From Psychroflexus longus (GTDB lineage Bacteria > Bacteroidota > Bacteroidia > Flavobacteriales > Flavobacteriaceae), in the NCBI RefSeq assembly GCF_020164595.1, contig NZ_JAIQZE010000001.1:372001-436000 (forward strand): a DNA stretch of 64,000 bases, in the 5' to 3' direction. A program made the translations under genes and the position numbers. The notes under the pieces were generated by a model. It was not told where the DNA came from. It saw only the letters and a program-made list of their open reading frames with translations, and ran no database searches. Position 1 is the first letter of the stretch; every line of letters starts with the position of its first letter. This document shows, one piece after another, positions 9,518-19,200 of this stretch.

Positions 9518-10663
9518 ATGAAGCTAATCCTAATTTCATTTTTATGTTTTATCACTTTCTCCAAATCCTGTTTTTCTCAAACTGAATATATTGAAGTAAC
9601 TTCTTCAATTTTGAAAGAAACCAGACAAATCAAACTTCAACTCCCAAGAAATTATTCCTCCAGCAACAAAGAATATCCTGTCATCATTGTCCTCGACGGC
9701 GATTATTTGTTTGAGCCCTTTGCCGGCAACGCAGATTACCTTAGCTATTGGGAGATCATACCAGAATCTATTGTGATAGGCATCAATCAGTCTGGACATA
9801 GGATGAAAGACGGGAACATAGATCCCGAAAGCGGATTACCAAGTACAACTGGGGCAGATTTCTTCGAGTTTATAGGGTTTGAAGTGCTGAAGTATGTTGA
9901 TGAAAATTACAGAACAACTCCATTTACAATAGTTGCTGGCTTAGATTATATGGCTAATCTCTCTAATTTTTATCTTTTGAAAGAAAATCCACTTTTCAAT
10001 GGCTATATCAATTTTAGTCCAGATACAGACCCAAAGCTTCCTGAACGCCTTAAAAAGAAACTCGACAAAATAGATTCTAAAATCTGGTATTACCTTGCCA
10101 CGTCAGAATATGACATCCCTGAACTAAAAAATAAAGCCAAAGAGCTGGATTCTTATTTATCAATATGTAATAATCCGAATTTCAATTACCAGTATGAAAT
10201 TATAGAAGATGCAGATCATTTTAGCTTTGTAGCCGATGCAATACCTAAATCTTTGATTTCAATATTTTCTACCTATGGCCCGATTTCAGATTTCGAGTAC
10301 GAGACAAAATTTCTCGAAGCTAAATCTCCAGCCAACACACTCGAAGATAAATACCTTACAATTCAGGAACTTTATGCTATTGAAATTCCCATAAGAACTG
10401 TAGATTTCCTAAAAACAGCAGATGCTATAGAAGAAAAGAAATTATGGGAGGATTATCGCGAGCTTAGTAAACTCGCCAAAAAACAAAGTCCAAATACAGT
10501 TTTGTACAATTATTTTCAAGGACGGTATTATGAAAAAATAGGCGAACCCAACAGAGCCATAAAAGAGTACCAGGCAGCCTACGGACTAGAAAAGGCAGGC
10601 TATCTCAATAGCGAGGTTCTTCTTGCCAAAGCAGACGAACTCAAAAGAATTTATGGAAACTAA
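9518..10663 (+). CDS. Secreted esterase-D-like alpha/beta-hydrolase with C-terminal helical repeats, probably catalytically dead
   Basis: The protein has 381 residues with an N-terminal signal peptide ending near residue 20 (FSKSCFSQ). The first 260 residues follow the putative esterase (esterase D/enterochelin esterase-like) fold: YPVIIVLDGDYLFEP, a SIVIGINQSGHR strand-turn and a late DADHFS with the expected His. The nucleophile elbow, normally GxSxGG, reads VAGLDYMANL here, with Asp143 where Ser is expected. Serine hydrolase activity is therefore unlikely. Residues 290-381 form helical, TPR-like repeats (YFQGRYYEKIGEPNRAIKEY). It lies 32 bp after the membrane protein and 3 bp before radA. 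A binding or scaffolding role in the periplasm is possible; that is inference. Confidence 0.78.
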   Translation: MKLILISFLCFITFSKSCFSQTEYIEVTSSILKETRQIKLQLPRNYSSSNKEYPVIIVLDGDYLFEPFAGNADYLSYWEIIPESIVIGINQSGHRMKDGNIDPESGLPSTTGADFFEFIGFEVLKYVDENYRTTPFTIVAGLDYMANLSNFYLLKENPLFNGYINFSPDTDPKLPERLKKKLDKIDSKIWYYLATSEYDIPELKNKAKELDSYLSICNNPNFNYQYEIIEDADHFSFVADAIPKSLISIFSTYGPISDFEYETKFLEAKSPANTLEDKYLTIQELYAIEIPIRTVDFLKTADAIEEKKLWEDYRELSKLAKKQSPNTVLYNYFQGRYYEKIGEPNRAIKEYQAAYGLEKAGYLNSEVLLAKADELKRIYGN

Positions 10664-10666
10664 ACT

Positions 10667-12028
10667 ATGGCTAAAACCAAAACAACATTTTTCTGTCAGA
10701 ATTGTGGCGCACAACACGCCAAATGGCAAGGCCAGTGCAATGCCTGCAAAGAATGGAACACTTTAGTAGAAGAAGTCGTTGATTCCAAACCCGAAAAAAC
10801 CTGGAAACCAGCGACCTCAAATTCACCCAAACGGATTTCCAAACCACAGCGCATCAATGACATTAAGATTGGTAAAGAAATAAGAATCCCCACCTCCAAT
10901 CAAGAATTCAATCGTGTGTTAGGAGGCGGCATTGTTCCTGGCAGCATTACTTTGCTTGGTGGTGAACCCGGCGTCGGCAAAAGCACACTCCTGCTTCAGT
11001 TGTCTTTAAGTTTTAAGCAGAAAGTATTATATGTTTCTGGGGAGGAAAGTCAGCAGCAAATCAAAATGAGAGCCGAGCGTATTCAGAAGGAAGAGTCTAA
11101 TTGTTATGTCCTTTCAGAAACGAAAACCCAACTCATTTTCACACAAATTGAAGCCATGGAACCTGAAATCTTAATTATAGATTCCATCCAAACGCTTCAT
11201 ACCGATTACGTAGAAAGTTCACCTGGCAGTGTTTCTCAAATTAGAGAATGCACCTCAGAACTCATTAAATATGCTAAAGAAACCAACGTGCCCATCATTT
11301 TGATTGGTCACATTAATAAAGAAGGCAGCATCGCCGGACCCAAAGTATTGGAACACATGGTAGATACGGTACTTCAATTTGAAGGCGATAAAAATTACGC
11401 CTACAGAATCTTAAGAGCTCACAAAAACAGATTTGGTTCTACCCATGAGCTCGGCATTTATGAGATGCAGGCAGGCGGATTGGTAGAAGTCTCCAATCCC
11501 TCAGACATCCTTATTTCCAAAACGGACACCCACTTGAGTGGAACTGCCATTGCTGCCACTTTAGAAGGCATGCGGCCGATGATGATTGAAATTCAAGCTT
11601 TGGTAAGTTCTGCCGTTTACGGCACGCCACAGCGGTCTGCGACCGGCTACAACCTGAAGCGACTCAACATGATTCTGGCTGTTTTAGAAAAGCGGGCAGG
11701 CTTTCACCTAGGTGCCAAAGACGTGTTTCTCAACATCACAGGAGGCATCAGCATAGACGATCCAGCCATAGATTTGGCCGTGGTTGCCGCCATATTATCC
11801 TCCAGTGAAGACGTGTCCATCCCCAAAGATATTTGCTTTGCCGCCGAGGTTGGCTTGGCAGGAGAAATCAGACCCGTCACCCGTGTGGAGCAGCGAGTTA
11901 TGGAAGCCGAAAAGCTTGGTTTTGCCAGCATTCTCATCTCCAAACAAAGTAAATTACCGAAAGAAACTTATAAAATTAATGTGACCCGCGTTGCCAAAAT
12001 TGAAGATGTCGTGGATGCTCTATTTTGA
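10667..12028 (+). CDS. radA: DNA repair protein RadA
   Basis: RadA is a RecA-like ATPase that helps branch migration of recombination intermediates. The N-terminal C4 zinc finger uses Cys10, Cys13, Cys24 and Cys27. Walker A is GGEPGVGKS at residues 98-106. The RadA signature KNRFG lies at 253-257. The C-terminal Lon-protease-like domain follows (ATGYNLKRLNMILAVLEKRAG). The 453-residue length is normal. The gene is the last of the panC run and is followed by a 500-bp spacer. Confidence 0.97.
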   Translation: MAKTKTTFFCQNCGAQHAKWQGQCNACKEWNTLVEEVVDSKPEKTWKPATSNSPKRISKPQRINDIKIGKEIRIPTSNQEFNRVLGGGIVPGSITLLGGEPGVGKSTLLLQLSLSFKQKVLYVSGEESQQQIKMRAERIQKEESNCYVLSETKTQLIFTQIEAMEPEILIIDSIQTLHTDYVESSPGSVSQIRECTSELIKYAKETNVPIILIGHINKEGSIAGPKVLEHMVDTVLQFEGDKNYAYRILRAHKNRFGSTHELGIYEMQAGGLVEVSNPSDILISKTDTHLSGTAIAATLEGMRPMMIEIQALVSSAVYGTPQRSATGYNLKRLNMILAVLEKRAGFHLGAKDVFLNITGGISIDDPAIDLAVVAAILSSSEDVSIPKDICFAAEVGLAGEIRPVTRVEQRVMEAEKLGFASILISKQSKLPKETYKINVTRVAKIEDVVDALF

Positions 12029-12528
12029 GAATGATAATTTTTTTTTAAGCTGAATTTGCCTCTGTTAACTTTAAAACTCATCGATACATTGCTTGTTGCT
12101 GAAAGTTAACTTTATGCGAAGGGCTTGGTTTTCGTTGGAAAAACTGAAAGCTATGAAGAAGATTGATTTTTTATTTCAAATCTAAAGTTTCAAAATTGTA
12201 TTTTAAAACTAAACACTCCTAATACCTAACTCCTTAAACCTACTAACTACTTCTCGAACTCTCCGCTCAAAGTCCTCATCACTTAGCAAATCAAAGGCTC
12301 ACAAACTAATTAACCCACAATTCAAAATATCGAATACCAATCATCAAATTCTAAATACTTATGTGTCTTTTAATTTCTTATTCCTTTCTCCTGACTAAAA
12401 CCTACCAATTACTAACTAAAACAACCCCTCTTAGATTTAACGATAACTTCATTCTCAGATTTTCAAAAGACTGAGGGTCAATTTGGAATAAATCCTTATT
12501 TTCGCAAATCATTAGAAAAATAGCAAAA
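12029..12528 (+). other. Long non-coding spacer with a C-rich, G-poor tract
   Basis: No coding frame with recognisable content was found. A 12-bp perfect palindrome AAAGTTAACTTT lies at 12102-12113. From about 12203 to 12428 the plus strand is strongly skewed: my hand count is about 66 C against 10 G. Short words such as CCTA, CTAAC and ACTAACTA recur irregularly, giving degenerate repeats without a clear unit. The ileS promoter must lie here; TTATTTTCG at about 12497 resembles a -7 box but is not exact. No T-box-like fold was recognised. Confidence 0.5.
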
Positions 12529-15500
12529 ATGAGCAAGAAATTTCCTGAGTATAAAGGACTTGACCTCCCAAAAGTAGCAGAAGACATCATGAGTTTTTGG
12601 GATGAAAATGCCATTTTCGACAAAAGTATGGATGAGCGCGAAGGCGCTGAGCCTTTCATCTTTTTCGAAGGGCCTCCGTCTGCCAATGGCATGCCGGGTA
12701 TTCACCACGTCATGGCCCGAAGCATCAAGGATATTTTTTGCCGTTATAAAACTCAGAAGGGATTTCAAGTTAAACGTAAGGCTGGCTGGGACACTCACGG
12801 TTTACCTGTGGAGCTAAAGGTCGAAAAGGAACTTGGAATTTCTAAAGAAGACATAGGTACCAAAATTTCAGTAGAAGATTACAACAACGCCTGTAAGGAG
12901 GCTGTCATGCGCTACACCGATGTATGGAACGACCTCACCAAGAAAATTGGCTATTGGGTCGATATGGATGATCCTTATATCACCTACAAATCCAAATACA
13001 TGGAAACTGTGTGGTGGTTGCTGTCAGAAATCTATAAAAAAGGATTGATTTATAAAGGATATACCATTCAGCCGTATTCTCCAAAAGCTGGTACGGGCTT
13101 GAGCTCTCACGAACTGAATCAGCCTGGAACCTATCAAGATGTGTCGGACACCACAGTGACAGCACAGTTTAAAGCTAAAAAAGATACTTTACCTCAACAG
13201 CTTCAAAAGGTTAATGGCGATGTGTTCTTACTAGCCTGGACGACAACTCCCTGGACTTTACCGAGTAACACAGCTTTAACGGTTGGTAAAAAGATTGACT
13301 ATGCATTGGTCAAATCTTATAACCAGTATACTTTTGAACCTTCAAATGTGATTGCCGCCAAAGAGTTGATTCCAAAGCTTTTTAAAAAGAAGTTTGTAAA
13401 GGTCGAATCTGAAGAGGAGCTTAAAAACTACAAGGAAGGCGACAAAAAAATACCTTATTTCATTACCGAAGCATTTAAAGGTGAAAGCTTGATTGAAGCT
13501 CAATATGAGCAATTGATGCCTTTTGCTAAGCCTTACCACAATCCAGAAAATGCCTTCCGTGTGATTGCCGGAGATTTTGTAACCACAGAAGATGGAACAG
13601 GAATCGTGCACACTGCCCCTACGTTTGGTGCAGACGATGCCATGGTTTGTAAGCAAGCTCAACCCGAAGTTCCAGGACTTTTGGTAAAAGATGAAAATGA
13701 TAATTTGGTTCCGCTTGTCGACTTGAAAGGCCGCTTCCGAAAAGAAGTTGGACCTTACGCAGGCAAATACGTCAAAAACGAATATTACGAAGACGGCGAA
13801 ACTCCAGAGAAATCTGTAGATGTGGAAATCGCTATTCAGCTGAAAGAAGAAAACAGAGCCTTTTTGGTCGAAAAATATGTTCACTCCTATCCTAACTGCT
13901 GGAGAACTGATAAGCCTATCCTCTACTATCCGTTGGATTCCTGGTTCATTAAAGTAACTGATTTCAAAGACAGAATGCATGAACTCAACAAGACCATCAA
14001 CTGGAAACCTGCGGCAACTGGTGAAGGTCGATTTGGCAACTGGTTGGCCAATGCTAACGACTGGAACTTATCCAGATCGCGGTATTGGGGAATTCCTCTG
14101 CCCATCTGGAGAACGGAAGATGGCAAACAAGAAAAAATAATAGGTTCTGTAAAAGAACTTAAAGAAGAAATTGCAAAAGCAGTAAAAGCTGGTGTCATGG
14201 ACAAAGATCCATTTGAAGGCTTTGAAGTCGACAATTTCAGTGAAGAAAATTACGAGAAAGTTGATTTACATAAAAATACCGTTGATCAGATCACTTTAGT
14301 GTCTGATTCTGGCCAGGCCATGAAACGCGAAGCCGACTTGATCGATGTTTGGTTTGATTCAGGGTCCATGCCTTATTCCCAATGGCATTATCCTTTTGAA
14401 AATAAAGAGAAAGTAGAAAACACCTGGAGGTCTGCCGATTTCATCGCTGAAGGAGTTGACCAAACCAGAGGTTGGTTTTACACATTGCATGCTATCGCAA
14501 CGATGATCTTTGACGATGTGGCCTACAAAAATGTGGTCTCAAACGGTTTAGTTTTAGACAAGAACGGACAGAAAATGTCCAAACGTTTGGGCAATGCTGC
14601 AGATCCTTTCGAGACTTTAAAAACCTATGGTCCCGATGCTACGCGTTGGTATATGATTTCAAACGCCAATCCATGGGATAATTTGAAATTCGATCTGGAA
14701 GGTATTGGAGAAATTCAACGTAAATTCTTTGGAACGCTTTACAACACCTACTCGTTCTTTTCTATGTACGCAAACCTGGACAACTTTCAGTATGAAGAAA
14801 AAGACATCGACAGAAAAGACAGACCTGAAATTGATCGCTGGATTTTATCAGAATTGAATACACTCATCCAAACTGTGGATGACTTTTATGCCAACTACGA
14901 GCCGACTAAGGCGACGCGAGCGATTTCAGAATTCGTTCAGGAAAATATGAGTAACTGGTACGTGCGATTGAGCAGGAGACGTTTCTGGAAAGGAGACTAC
15001 AAAACTGATAAAGTTTCAGCTTATCAAACTCTGTTTACGTGTTTGAAAACTATCGCTCAACTTTCTGCTCCAGTGGCTCCATTTTTCTCGGATAGGCTCT
15101 ACAAAGATTTAACATCAACGTGTATTGGAGATCACAAAGAGAGCGTACATTTGGCTAATTTCCCAAAGCAAAATCCAGAGTTGATTGATAAAAGTTTGGA
15201 ACATAAAATGCAGATGGCACAAAGCATATCGTCTTTAGCTTTATCCTTGAGAAAAAAGGAAATGATCAAAGTAAGACAACCTTTGGAACGCATTATGATT
15301 CCGGCTTTGGATCCGACAATCAAAGAACAAATTGCAGAAGTTTCAGACTTGATAAAATCAGAAATTAATGTCAGAACTATTGAATTTATTGATGACACCT
15401 CTGGAATTTTGGTTAAAGATATCAAGCCCAACTTTAAAGTCCTAGGACCGCGATTTGGGAAAGACATGAAGCATGTAGCTCATGCCATACAGAAGATGGA

Positions 15501-15936
15501 AGCTAAAGACATTACTGATTTAGAAAAAAACAAGTCTATCGAACTAGAAGTGAATGGTAAAAAGACTTCAATAAGCATTGATGAAGTTGAAATACTTTCT
15601 CAAGACATTGAAGGCTGGCTGGTAGCTAGTGGAAATGGCTTGACGGTCGCGCTTGATGTGACGCTCAACGAAGAATTGGTAAATGAAGGCATCGCCAGAG
15701 AATTGGTAAACAGAATTCAAAATTTAAGAAAAGACTCCGGACTAGAAGTGACGGACAGAATAAATATTGAACTTCAAGAGGATGAAAAAATATCTAAAGC
15801 TGTTCACCAAAATCTTGACTATATTAAAACTGAAACACTAACTAACGCTATTAATTTAACTACAAACGTGAAAAATGGTCTAGAGATAGAATTTGACGAT
15901 GTCAAGACCGTTTTAGCAATTGAAAAACAGAATTAA
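12529..15936 (+). CDS. ileS: Isoleucine--tRNA ligase
   Basis: IleRS charges tRNA-Ile in the cytoplasm. The 1135 residues hold the class I signatures: the HIGH motif reads GIHH at 57-60 within PPSANGMPGIHHVMARS, and KMSKR is at 682-686. The CP1 editing domain sits between them, with the TWTTTPWTLPSN-like block as WTTTPWTLPSNTAL. The ENMSNWYVRLSRRRFW block marks the anticodon-binding domain. The length and C-terminal extension, and the lack of a C-terminal zinc finger, match the long eukaryote-like type that is regular in Bacteroidetes. The TraR/DksA gene starts 1 bp after its stop. Confidence 0.97.
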   Translation: MSKKFPEYKGLDLPKVAEDIMSFWDENAIFDKSMDEREGAEPFIFFEGPPSANGMPGIHHVMARSIKDIFCRYKTQKGFQVKRKAGWDTHGLPVELKVEKELGISKEDIGTKISVEDYNNACKEAVMRYTDVWNDLTKKIGYWVDMDDPYITYKSKYMETVWWLLSEIYKKGLIYKGYTIQPYSPKAGTGLSSHELNQPGTYQDVSDTTVTAQFKAKKDTLPQQLQKVNGDVFLLAWTTTPWTLPSNTALTVGKKIDYALVKSYNQYTFEPSNVIAAKELIPKLFKKKFVKVESEEELKNYKEGDKKIPYFITEAFKGESLIEAQYEQLMPFAKPYHNPENAFRVIAGDFVTTEDGTGIVHTAPTFGADDAMVCKQAQPEVPGLLVKDENDNLVPLVDLKGRFRKEVGPYAGKYVKNEYYEDGETPEKSVDVEIAIQLKEENRAFLVEKYVHSYPNCWRTDKPILYYPLDSWFIKVTDFKDRMHELNKTINWKPAATGEGRFGNWLANANDWNLSRSRYWGIPLPIWRTEDGKQEKIIGSVKELKEEIAKAVKAGVMDKDPFEGFEVDNFSEENYEKVDLHKNTVDQITLVSDSGQAMKREADLIDVWFDSGSMPYSQWHYPFENKEKVENTWRSADFIAEGVDQTRGWFYTLHAIATMIFDDVAYKNVVSNGLVLDKNGQKMSKRLGNAADPFETLKTYGPDATRWYMISNANPWDNLKFDLEGIGEIQRKFFGTLYNTYSFFSMYANLDNFQYEEKDIDRKDRPEIDRWILSELNTLIQTVDDFYANYEPTKATRAISEFVQENMSNWYVRLSRRRFWKGDYKTDKVSAYQTLFTCLKTIAQLSAPVAPFFSDRLYKDLTSTCIGDHKESVHLANFPKQNPELIDKSLEHKMQMAQSISSLALSLRKKEMIKVRQPLERIMIPALDPTIKEQIAEVSDLIKSEINVRTIEFIDDTSGILVKDIKPNFKVLGPRFGKDMKHVAHAIQKMEAKDITDLEKNKSIELEVNGKKTSISIDEVEILSQDIEGWLVASGNGLTVALDVTLNEELVNEGIARELVNRIQNLRKDSGLEVTDRINIELQEDEKISKAVHQNLDYIKTETLTNAINLTTNVKNGLEIEFDDVKTVLAIEKQN

Positions 15937-15937
15937 A

Positions 15938-16321
15938 ATGAGTGAACAAAACAATAAAGAGCGCTATTCTGACGAAGAATTGGCAGAGTTTAAAAAGTTG
16001 ATTTTAGAAAAAATTGAAAAAGCTAAAAATCAACTCAATCTTTACGAAGACGCATATAAAAACGGCAGCAGTAACGATACTGAAGATACTGCTCCTACTT
16101 TCAAATCTTTTGACGAAGGCAGCAACACTTTGAGCAAGGAAGCAAATTCTCAATTGGCCATAAGACAAGGAAAATTTATCCGTGATCTTCAAAATGCTTT
16201 GATTCGTATCGAAAATAAAACTTTTGGTATTTGTCGTGAAACAGGAAAATTGATTCGTAAAGAGCGTTTGATTTTAGTACCTCATGCAACACTTAGCATA
16301 GAAGCAAAAAATAAGCAGTAA
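15938..16321 (+). CDS. TraR/DksA family protein with degenerate zinc finger
   Basis: This is a 127-residue coiled-coil protein of the DksA/TraR family, which bind the secondary channel of RNA polymerase. The helical hairpin (residues 10-90) is followed by the end block FGICRETGKLIRKERLILVPHA. Only one cysteine of the usual four-cysteine finger remains, so zinc is probably not bound; this loss is common in Bacteroidetes members. I chose ATG 15938, directly after the ileS stop (TAA-A-ATG). An upstream in-frame ATG at 15920 would overlap ileS and add six residues. In many flavobacteria this gene is followed by lspA; here a terminator follows instead. Confidence 0.88.
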   Translation: MSEQNNKERYSDEELAEFKKLILEKIEKAKNQLNLYEDAYKNGSSNDTEDTAPTFKSFDEGSNTLSKEANSQLAIRQGKFIRDLQNALIRIENKTFGICRETGKLIRKERLILVPHATLSIEAKNKQ

Positions 16322-16338
16322 AATAAACCGTACATTTT

Positions 16339-16382
16339 TTAAACGATCAAAGCACGGAATTCTCTGTGCTTTGATCGTTTAA
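16339..16382 (+). terminator. Strong hairpin terminator after ileS-TraR/DksA
   Basis: A 17-bp perfect stem (16339-16355 with 16366-16382) closes a 10-base loop. The arms contain ACGATCAAAGCAC and its complement. It begins 17 bp past the stop. A run of six T lies at the 5' foot; the 3' U-tract is short, TTT then AAAC. Confidence 0.75.
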
Positions 16383-16525
16383 ACACTAATTGAATTTCAG
16401 TTATTAATTATACATCTAGTTCTAATAGCTTTGAGTTTACCTTTCAAAATGTAATTTAAAATTTAAACAACGATATTTGTATATTAAAATAAAATAATTG
16501 AATTTGTACTCAGTTTTTACTATTA

Positions 16526-17527
16526 ATGAAAATAAAAATAGAAAAAAATAATGCCCTAGGTTTACATACCGCATTAAATCAAAACCTTCATACTATTGAC
16601 TCTAAAAGAGGTTTTGAGCTTAAGACCCGAATTGCAAATGGAATAGGAGATCTCAATCTTATTAGCTATGAATTTGACAAAGGTTTTAATTTTAATATTT
16701 TAAAAGGAGATATCAGCTCTTTACTAGAACTTGATTTTGAAGAAGATAAAAATAATTATTTGAGATTTTTCTTTGTAAGGAAAGGAGAGCTAATTCATAA
16801 TGTATCTCCAAATATTCGTTATAGGCTTACAGACAACTTTTCTTGTATGGTCGCAGCAAAAGGTGGCGAAAATCAACTATTTACATTCCCTGTCCAGAAT
16901 GACATTGAGCTCTTGTTTCTGCAGGTTGAAACTCAAAGCTTTTCTATTGATTTGAAATCAGATTTTTTTAGCTTACCTAAACAAATAGGTAATGTATTGA
17001 TGAATAAGAAAATGGATGATCATTTTATTTATCACAGCCTTTACACTTTAGACATCAGCGAAACTATTTCAGAAATAGTAAACACTGAAAAAGAAGGGAT
17101 GGTGAAGCGATTCTTTTTGGAGTCCAAAGCTCTTGAATTACTTTGGCTTCAATCCGAACAGTTTGACAAAGAAACCTCTGAAGGTTACAGTAAAAAAGTC
17201 CTAAGAAAGCAAGACGTGCCTGTAATCAAAAAAGCAAAAGAATACATTCATAACAATCTTGAGAAAAAACTGACATTGTCTTTAATTTCTCGAGAAATAG
17301 GTACAAATGAAACAAAGCTTAAAACTGGATTTAGAAAATTATATGGCAAAACGTTCACTGACATTATAAGACTGGAGCGATTGAATAAAGCAAAAGCTCT
17401 CATAGATGATGGCGATCTAAGCATAAAAGAAATTGCTAATTTTTGTGGCTATAAAAGCACATCAATGTTCAGCACTAGGTTCAAACAACGCTTCGGAACT
17501 ACCCCTGGCAAGTATAAAAACTCTTAA
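16526..17527 (+). CDS. AraC family transcriptional regulator
   Basis: The protein has 333 residues. The C-terminal ~100 carry the double helix-turn-helix of AraC/XylS regulators: KEYIHNNLEKKLTLSLISRE, then the second motif around LSIKEIANFCGYKSTSMFS and TRFKQRFGTTPGKYK. The N-terminal 220 residues form a cupin-like or unknown sensor region, with no membrane segment. It is followed by an AAAAAGCTTTTT palindrome (17526-17537) overlapping the stop, a weak terminator at best. It lies at the head of the plus-strand envelope island but 199 bp from the next gene. Control of that island is possible, not shown. Confidence 0.9.
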   Translation: MKIKIEKNNALGLHTALNQNLHTIDSKRGFELKTRIANGIGDLNLISYEFDKGFNFNILKGDISSLLELDFEEDKNNYLRFFFVRKGELIHNVSPNIRYRLTDNFSCMVAAKGGENQLFTFPVQNDIELLFLQVETQSFSIDLKSDFFSLPKQIGNVLMNKKMDDHFIYHSLYTLDISETISEIVNTEKEGMVKRFFLESKALELLWLQSEQFDKETSEGYSKKVLRKQDVPVIKKAKEYIHNNLEKKLTLSLISREIGTNETKLKTGFRKLYGKTFTDIIRLERLNKAKALIDDGDLSIKEIANFCGYKSTSMFSTRFKQRFGTTPGKYKNS

Positions 17528-17726
17528 AAAGCTTTTTTTTTATCTCAATCGGGTGAACTTTTCAAAAAAGAAAGATTTAAATGTATTTCTATTATACATT
17601 TACTAGAAATTTAAGTGCATGCCAATCAAGAACTTGAGTTCTACCGTTCTACTCTTCTACCATTGATTAAATACTGAAACTTATATTTTAAAATAGAAAT
17701 AAATTACCCCTAATAATCGACCCCTA

Positions 17727-17948
17727 ATGCGCACTCTTAAATCCATTTTATTACTGATAATCATAATAGCAGCTACTATTTTCATGTTCCAAAATATGGA
17801 AACCGTTAGCTTAAAATTTATCAAATGGCAGCTAGAAATACCCCTATCTGCTGCAAGTATACTGTTGTATGTTTTAGGTGCGGTTTCCGGAGGTTTGATT
17901 TTTTCAATGCTAAAGAAACTTGCTATCGAAAATAAAAGCAGAAATTAG
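17727..17948 (+). CDS. LapA/DUF1049-type small membrane protein
   Basis: This is a 73-residue protein with two hydrophobic helices: LLLIIIIAATIFMFQN and ILLYVLGAVSGGLIFSML, joined by VSLKFIKWQLEIPLS. This is the pattern of the lipopolysaccharide-assembly LapA domain, with NMETVSLKFIKWQ matching its core. The C-terminal tail is short and charged and lacks the long cytoplasmic coiled coil of E. coli LapA. It opens a run of envelope genes on the same strand. Confidence 0.75.
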   Translation: MRTLKSILLLIIIIAATIFMFQNMETVSLKFIKWQLEIPLSAASILLYVLGAVSGGLIFSMLKKLAIENKSRN

Positions 17949-18033
17949 ACATTCACAATTAAAAAAATAAATTAATTCTGAAGCTCATACTAAAGCTTTA
18001 TAATTTACAAACCCTTTATATAAACTATTAAAC

Positions 18034-19200
18034 ATGAATAAAACATTACTTACGACTCTTTTACTTCTTTGTTCCCTAACTGTATCTTATTCACAAGAAA
18101 GAAGCGTTAAAATTGATTTTGAATCTGGAACATTTTATAACACTCCAAGAATACCATTTGATGAAACCCTCTCAATAGTAGGCGAAGCTGGAAAGGATAT
18201 AGAGATGGTAAAAGTCAATATCTCTTACGAAGAGAAAGATTACACCCTGCATTCTTATCTATGGAATAGAATAGAAAGGAACTCTTCTGAAACCTTCAAC
18301 ATCATCGTTCCACCAGTTTTAAGATCGAATACAAAATATGATTTTGAAATCATCACCTACAAGCTGTTATCTAATTCGCAAAAGTCAAAATTGCTTGAAA
18401 ATCTTGAAAGCAGAATACGTTTTCTCTTGATGAATAACATGTATTACGATGGAAAAAATGTAAATGTAAACAAGCCCAAAAACGTTTACGAAGAGCTAGA
18501 AAAACTAGTAAAAGAATCATTAAAATACCATGAATCTAAAAACATGATTTCTGTAGAATCTCCTTCGTCTTTGGTACTACAGGAATTAGAAAAACAAAAT
18601 GATTTTAAATTCAGTAGATTTTTTAAGAAAACGACCAGAGATGAGAAAAGCGAAAAAGCGAACGAATTGATCCAAGAAAAAGTAGATCACCTTGTGAAAT
18701 TAATAAGCACTGAACTTGCTCCTTTTATCAATAGTGATATTGTACAGCATTATAAGCTGGTAAATATAAAATCAGTAAAGACAGATAAAGAACGCTTCAC
18801 TTTACCAGTAAATGTTGGCATGTACGCCTGGAGCAAATCTGTGGATATCAACAGTTCATCTGTTGAAAATATTGATTTCACCCCTGGAGTTGGCATTACC
18901 ATTCCTTTCAACAACAAAAGTAAGCTAGCAATGAAATCTCGTATTTTCGATTCGTTTGGATTCTCTCTAGGAGTTTTACTCGAACCTATTGAAGACGCAG
19001 AGGGAACAGAGTATGTAACTCCTGGAGTAGATCTTCCAATCTACACTGGCTTAGGCTTTAGAATGTTTAAAGTGGTACGTTTTAACGCAGGCATCCTCAT
19101 ACTTGGAGAAAAAGGAACCGAAAATCTTGAAAAATTATCTATCATACCAACGGCTGGATTAGCCTTAGAACTTGACCTATGGATGGGAATAAGAAAATAA
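18034..19200 (+). CDS. Secreted protein of unknown family, probably envelope-associated
   Basis: I do not recognise the family. The 388 residues start with a clear signal peptide (LLTTLLLLCSLTVSYS, cut after the SQ near residue 21). Residues 20-120 look like a beta-sandwich. Residues 125-240 are charged and helical. From residue 250 on there are alternating short strands with aromatic and glycine pairs (NVGMYAWSKSV, FGFSLGVLLEP, YTGLGFRMFKVVRF), suggestive of a small outer-membrane or periplasmic beta domain ending in DLWMGIRK. It overlaps the next gene (OmpA-type lipoprotein) by 22 bp, so the two are translated together and may work as a pair. Confidence 0.6.
   Translation: MNKTLLTTLLLLCSLTVSYSQERSVKIDFESGTFYNTPRIPFDETLSIVGEAGKDIEMVKVNISYEEKDYTLHSYLWNRIERNSSETFNIIVPPVLRSNTKYDFEIITYKLLSNSQKSKLLENLESRIRFLLMNNMYYDGKNVNVNKPKNVYEELEKLVKESLKYHESKNMISVESPSSLVLQELEKQNDFKFSRFFKKTTRDEKSEKANELIQEKVDHLVKLISTELAPFINSDIVQHYKLVNIKSVKTDKERFTLPVNVGMYAWSKSVDINSSSVENIDFTPGVGITIPFNNKSKLAMKSRIFDSFGFSLGVLLEPIEDAEGTEYVTPGVDLPIYTGLGFRMFKVVRFNAGILILGEKGTENLEKLSIIPTAGLALELDLWMGIRK

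Noticed and set aside
12102-12113. AAAGTTAACTTT palindrome as an operator
   Set aside because: It is short, made of common AT-rich words and has no partner copy in the window.
12029-12528. T-box leader or tRNA before ileS
   Set aside because: No T-box sequence, specifier stem or cloverleaf was recognised, and T-boxes are not expected in Bacteroidetes.
13342-13980. 212-codon open frame on the minus strand inside ileS
   Set aside because: It is the complement of the IleRS editing domain; the Phe/Leu/Ile-rich peptide is what AT-rich coding DNA gives on the opposite strand.
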